Shown here piece after piece: positions 61,724 to 64,000 of a DNA stretch of 64,000 nucleotides (positions are counted from its first letter, which is position 1; every line of letters starts with the position of its first letter). The notes under the pieces were generated by a model. That model did not search any database. It was not told the origin of the DNA and saw only the letters and a program-made list of their open reading frames with translations. The stretch is from Ceratobasidium sp. AG-K (taxonomy: Eukaryota; Basidiomycota; Agaricomycetes; Cantharellales; Ceratobasidiaceae), in the NCBI GenBank assembly GCA_037039685.1, contig JAWNGF010000008.1, positions 1,550,001-1,614,000 of the forward strand. Direction: 5' to 3'. Made by a program: the position numbers and the translations under genes.

Positions 61724-62344
61724 TTGAAAGTGTTCCCCGCATTCTTTAGCCTCTGCGAAGCAGTCTTTAGACTAAAAGACTTCGTACTTAATCTAGATAC
61801 CAAAGTCGACGAATTAAACAGTCGAATTGAAGTACTAGAAGAAGATCAAGTCAAACAAGCAGAAGATTTAAGGGTCGAACGTACCAGAAACGACGAAAAC
61901 CACAATCAACTCGAAGCCGATTATCAATCCCTCCATTCAAGGCTTGAGTTCATCGAAATTAACCTTGACAATACAAACAAGCAACAAGCCGATCAAGATC
62001 GCGTCCAAAGCATAAATCTAGCGGACACCAATATCGAAGTCGAGCGATTGCAAGAACAAACCCGTGTCTTGATCGAAAACTGCGACCAACTTATAAAAAT
62101 CCAAGAAAAACACACTCGAAAGGTCGAAAATCTCATCAGCAACAACAAACGTCAGTGGCGTACTATCGAAACCCTTAAAGACAAAATCAAGGGCAAATAC
62201 TGTCATCAAGCAGCAGAAGTGCGTATTCCTATTAATCAGGATTACCGCCTTCTAAATCACCTTAATACCATCGCACCCAACCCTTTTCAGTGGGACCAAG
62301 ACCTTGACTCACACAGGAACAACACAGGGAACAACTTAGACTAG
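61724..62344 (+). CDS. Coiled-coil ORF, possibly retroelement gag-related
   Basis: Open for 206 codons with no ATG near its start (an in-frame TAA lies three codons before 61724), so it either begins after an unseen splice acceptor (AG at 61729-61730) or is a fragment. The protein is a long charged coil: LNLDTKVDELNSRIEVLEED, NHNQLEADYQSLHSRLEFIE, TNIEVERLQEQTRVLIENCD. Near its end (62310-62344) the reading overlaps a second ORF in the minus-one frame. Function unknown. Confidence 0.4.
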   Translation: MKVFPAFFSLCEAVFRLKDFVLNLDTKVDELNSRIEVLEEDQVKQAEDLRVERTRNDENHNQLEADYQSLHSRLEFIEINLDNTNKQQADQDRVQSINLADTNIEVERLQEQTRVLIENCDQLIKIQEKHTRKVENLISNNKRQWRTIETLKDKIKGKYCHQAAEVRIPINQDYRLLNHLNTIAPNPFQWDQDLDSHRNNTGNNLD

Positions 62345-62541
62345 AGTCCCTAAAACTCTTTATTGAAGACGTTCATCGTAATTACATATACGAACAGTAC
62401 GACGAACTAGGAGTCATCAACGCGTTGTTCTTGGAAGACGAAAATCTTGAATTGATATTTTTGAGAAGTCTGCGCATCATTAAAGACAGAAGGGTTCAAA
62501 GAAGAATCCGTGATATTTTGTACGGCCTGGGTTCCCAATAA
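62326..62541 (+). CDS. Second ORF in the minus-one frame after the coiled-coil ORF
   Basis: Reads REQLRLESLKLFIEDVHRNY, then YEQYDELGVINALFLEDENL and RIIKDRRVQRRIRDILYGLG before TAA. No ATG at the start; composition matches the coiled-coil ORF that overlaps it, so the two were probably one protein, joined by a minus-one frameshift or split by an indel. Confidence 0.35.
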   Translation, partial: REQLRLESLKLFIEDVHRNYIYEQYDELGVINALFLEDENLELIFLRSLRIIKDRRVQRRIRDILYGLGSQ

Positions 62542-62566
62542 ATCTACCTGTTTTCCCTGCTCCAAT

Positions 62567-62770
62567 ATGTCAAGAGCCCCATCACCTAGTCAAGGGGGAT
62601 TTACCCAAATCTCAGCGACATCCGGACCTGAGGTAGTTGCACATGCAATCAATGCCTTAATAGACGAAGTGCGAAAAATTAACGGTCATATTAATGCCTT
62701 AAATGGTATCACCTCTACCTGTCGTGAGCTAGCTCACTCCATCGGACTTGCCTGCCTGTCTCCCTCTTTG
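62567..62770 (+). pseudogene. Short gag-like N-terminus cut by the next element
   Basis: ATG followed by SRAPSPSQGGFTQISATSG and VVAHAINALIDEVRKINGHI. This Ser/Pro start with a short helical segment resembles openings of fungal gypsy gag proteins. After about residue 62 the frame enters DNA resembling an LTR and turns hydrophobic and motif-free. A perfect palindrome GTGAGCTAGCTCAC (62724-62737) lies just before the break. Confidence 0.35.
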
Positions 62771-63130
62771 TGTTATGTTTCCCGTTTCCTTTCGCCGCGT
62801 TGCCACCTTCTTGTGGTTATCCTGTTACTTTGTGTAACGCGGCTGTGCTTTGTACGAGTCATGTCTGTTCATACAGCATGACTCACATGGACACTCCTGA
62901 CTGGTAGACTGTATGACTCTTGTGGCTGCGCCTTGTATGACTCGGCCTTTTCTTGAATATATATAGAGGACCAACAAGCCTGGCAACCCCAGCTTGTTTT
63001 GTCTCATCAAAACATCCCTCTGAGTGACACTTGAAACCACCCCTACCCTCAAGAGCCTACAGACACTTAAGTGTGTTGCGGTTTAAGAGGTCACTTAGGT
63101 CTTAGTGCCGTCCACTCTCCGTCGCGGCTT
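62771..63130 (+). mobile_element. Probable 5-prime LTR and leader of a second retroelement
   Basis: Begins TGTTATGTTTCCCG, a plausible LTR start, and has a TATATATA box (62958-62965) with AGAGG downstream. It precedes by about 60 bp a long open gag-like ORF. The right boundary is not determined because the matching 3-prime LTR lies outside the window. Confidence 0.4.
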
Positions 63131-63191
63131 GTCTCATAGCCACCAAGAAGAAGCTTACGACATTACAAAACAAGCTTAACAACACACAAAC

Positions 63192-64000
63192 ATGTCTATT
63201 CAAGAAGATGGAGGATCACGTCCCTCATCCGTCATATCAACAAGAAGAGGACCCAGTCGGGCAGCAAGGCCCACAGGATCACTAAACGAGCAAGATATTG
63301 CACAAACTCAAGCGGGAGGACCCGCCCGATCACGCCCCCAAAGTCAAACATCAATGCCAGGAGCTTTCGGCATTCCGGACATGACAACGGTACAAGAGGA
63401 AGAACCCACTATCACCAACAGAGAACCAGGAGATCTCACGAATGACCCCACCCCAGCTGTAATTCGTATTCCAACTGCAACTCCAGGGCCATCACGTCCC
63501 TTGTGGCCGTTAGGAACTAGAAGCCAGTACTTCTCCCCCCAACCCGAAGCTCATGGGGGTGTATTGCTTGTCCCCATTAGGCCTCCTCCTACACCACACA
63601 TTTCCAATGTCCCTACAGTTCCTCAAATTGGAGGAACCATCACCAACGCAGGACCAATTCCAGTGGCTTCCCAGCCAGTCACACCGGCTATTCCAGCACC
63701 ACCATACATCCCACAGGGTTACTCCAAACAATCAGCCCCGGTACAGCAAAGCGCCGGTAACCCAGGAAGCTCAAGTTCTAGTTCCAGCTCCAGTGGAAGG
63801 ACTGTAATTAGCAATTTAGATGACTTAGACGACCTTCTAGAAGGAAGACACAACGCTACCATTAGGATTATAGACGGAATGAGAGTCACCATAGATCGAA
63901 GGCTTAGTGGCCTAGAACAAGCCACACAAGTTCTAGCGAACAACCAACAAATCTTTAACGACTCCATCAACACCCTACAAGGAACCTTAACGGACATCCT
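63192..64000 (+). CDS. Gag-like ORF of an LTR retroelement (runs off right edge)
   Basis: ATG at 63192 opens a frame with no stop to the window end (269 codons). The first 200 residues are Pro/Ser/Thr/Gln-rich (RPSSVISTRRGPSRAARPTG, PPPTPHISNVPTVPQIGG), with a poly-Ser run (nine). A charged helical part then begins (LDDLDDLLEGRHNATIRI, RRLSGLEQATQVLANNQQ). This disordered start with a following helix suits gag polyproteins of fungal Ty3/gypsy elements. Zinc knuckle and pol domains would lie beyond the window, so family placement is inference. Confidence 0.5.
   Translation, partial: MSIQEDGGSRPSSVISTRRGPSRAARPTGSLNEQDIAQTQAGGPARSRPQSQTSMPGAFGIPDMTTVQEEEPTITNREPGDLTNDPTPAVIRIPTATPGPSRPLWPLGTRSQYFSPQPEAHGGVLLVPIRPPPTPHISNVPTVPQIGGTITNAGPIPVASQPVTPAIPAPPYIPQGYSKQSAPVQQSAGNPGSSSSSSSSSGRTVISNLDDLDDLLEGRHNATIRIIDGMRVTIDRRLSGLEQATQVLANNQQIFNDSINTLQGTLTDI

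Larger units (their letters stand above)
60781..62770 (+). mobile_element. Degenerate LTR-retroelement-like region
   Basis: Starts where NLR similarity ends. It contains two promoter-like TATATAAA boxes (61079-61086 and 61522-61529), a candidate primer-binding site TGGTCGGAGCACC (61613-61625) beginning with the TGG that pairs with a tRNA CCA end, then charged coding pieces (61724-62344 and 62326-62541) and a short gag-like start (62567). No protease, reverse transcriptase or integrase is visible, and long terminal repeats could not be paired inside the window. A retroelement leader is the best explanation, not proven. Confidence 0.4.

Overview
The window looks like nuclear DNA of a filamentous Agaricomycete. 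Short (about 45-75 bp) introns interrupt almost every gene, up to 15 per gene. The gene content (GH28 pectinase, many-intron cytochrome P450s, NACHT-WD40 receptor, KDZ/Plavaka transposase, long-TIR MITE, LTR retroelements) is typical of the group, and a Ceratobasidiaceae/Rhizoctonia-like fungus is my best guess. That placement is inference from gene families; no alignment was run. All exon coordinates come from reading splice sites, frame continuity and family motifs by eye.

Layout. 1-1.1 kb: end of a KDZ/Plavaka transposase gene running off the left edge. 2.1 and 12.5 kb: two members of a small, very hydrophobic, repeat-built secreted-type family; the first lacks a recognisable exon 1. 6.2-10.3 kb: a germinal-centre (Ste20) kinase and a BMT5-type 25S rRNA methyltransferase. 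15.7-18.5 kb (minus): FIP1, the polyadenylation factor subunit. 19.0-20.7 kb (minus): an endopolygalacturonase with a one-base frame problem near its end. 22-25.6 kb: AP-3 delta adaptin. 27.4-29.3 kb: a DUF89/ARMT1-type phosphatase. 30.3-32.9 kb: two unrecognised genes. 33.3-37.3 kb: an Lgl/tomosyn/Sro7 exocytosis regulator. 38.4-49.8 kb: a P450, a secreted M64 metallopeptidase (minus), delta-COP and a second P450, followed by a stray P450 first exon.

51-60.8 kb is a duplicated accessory block. A NACHT-WD40 receptor gene (minus) has 14 WD40 repeats and a reading frame broken by a 7-8 bp tandem duplication between Walker A and Walker B. Its last exon and about 1.5 kb of downstream DNA occur again at 58.7-60.8 kb, and each copy carries its own small insertions, including a 229 bp TA-flanked MITE. 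60.8-64 kb is nested LTR-retroelement DNA, ending in a gag-like ORF that leaves the right edge.

Functionally the core genes are housekeeping (membrane traffic: AP-3 delta, delta-COP, Lgl; RNA: FIP1, BMT5; signalling: GCK kinase). The accessory genes are secreted or defence-type (pectinase, M64 peptidase, hydrophobic secreted family, NLR, P450s). Two gene-wide oddities recur: five introns that appear to use GC instead of GT donors, and many micro-exons (3, 8, 12, 17, 18, 21, 22, 22, 23 nt).
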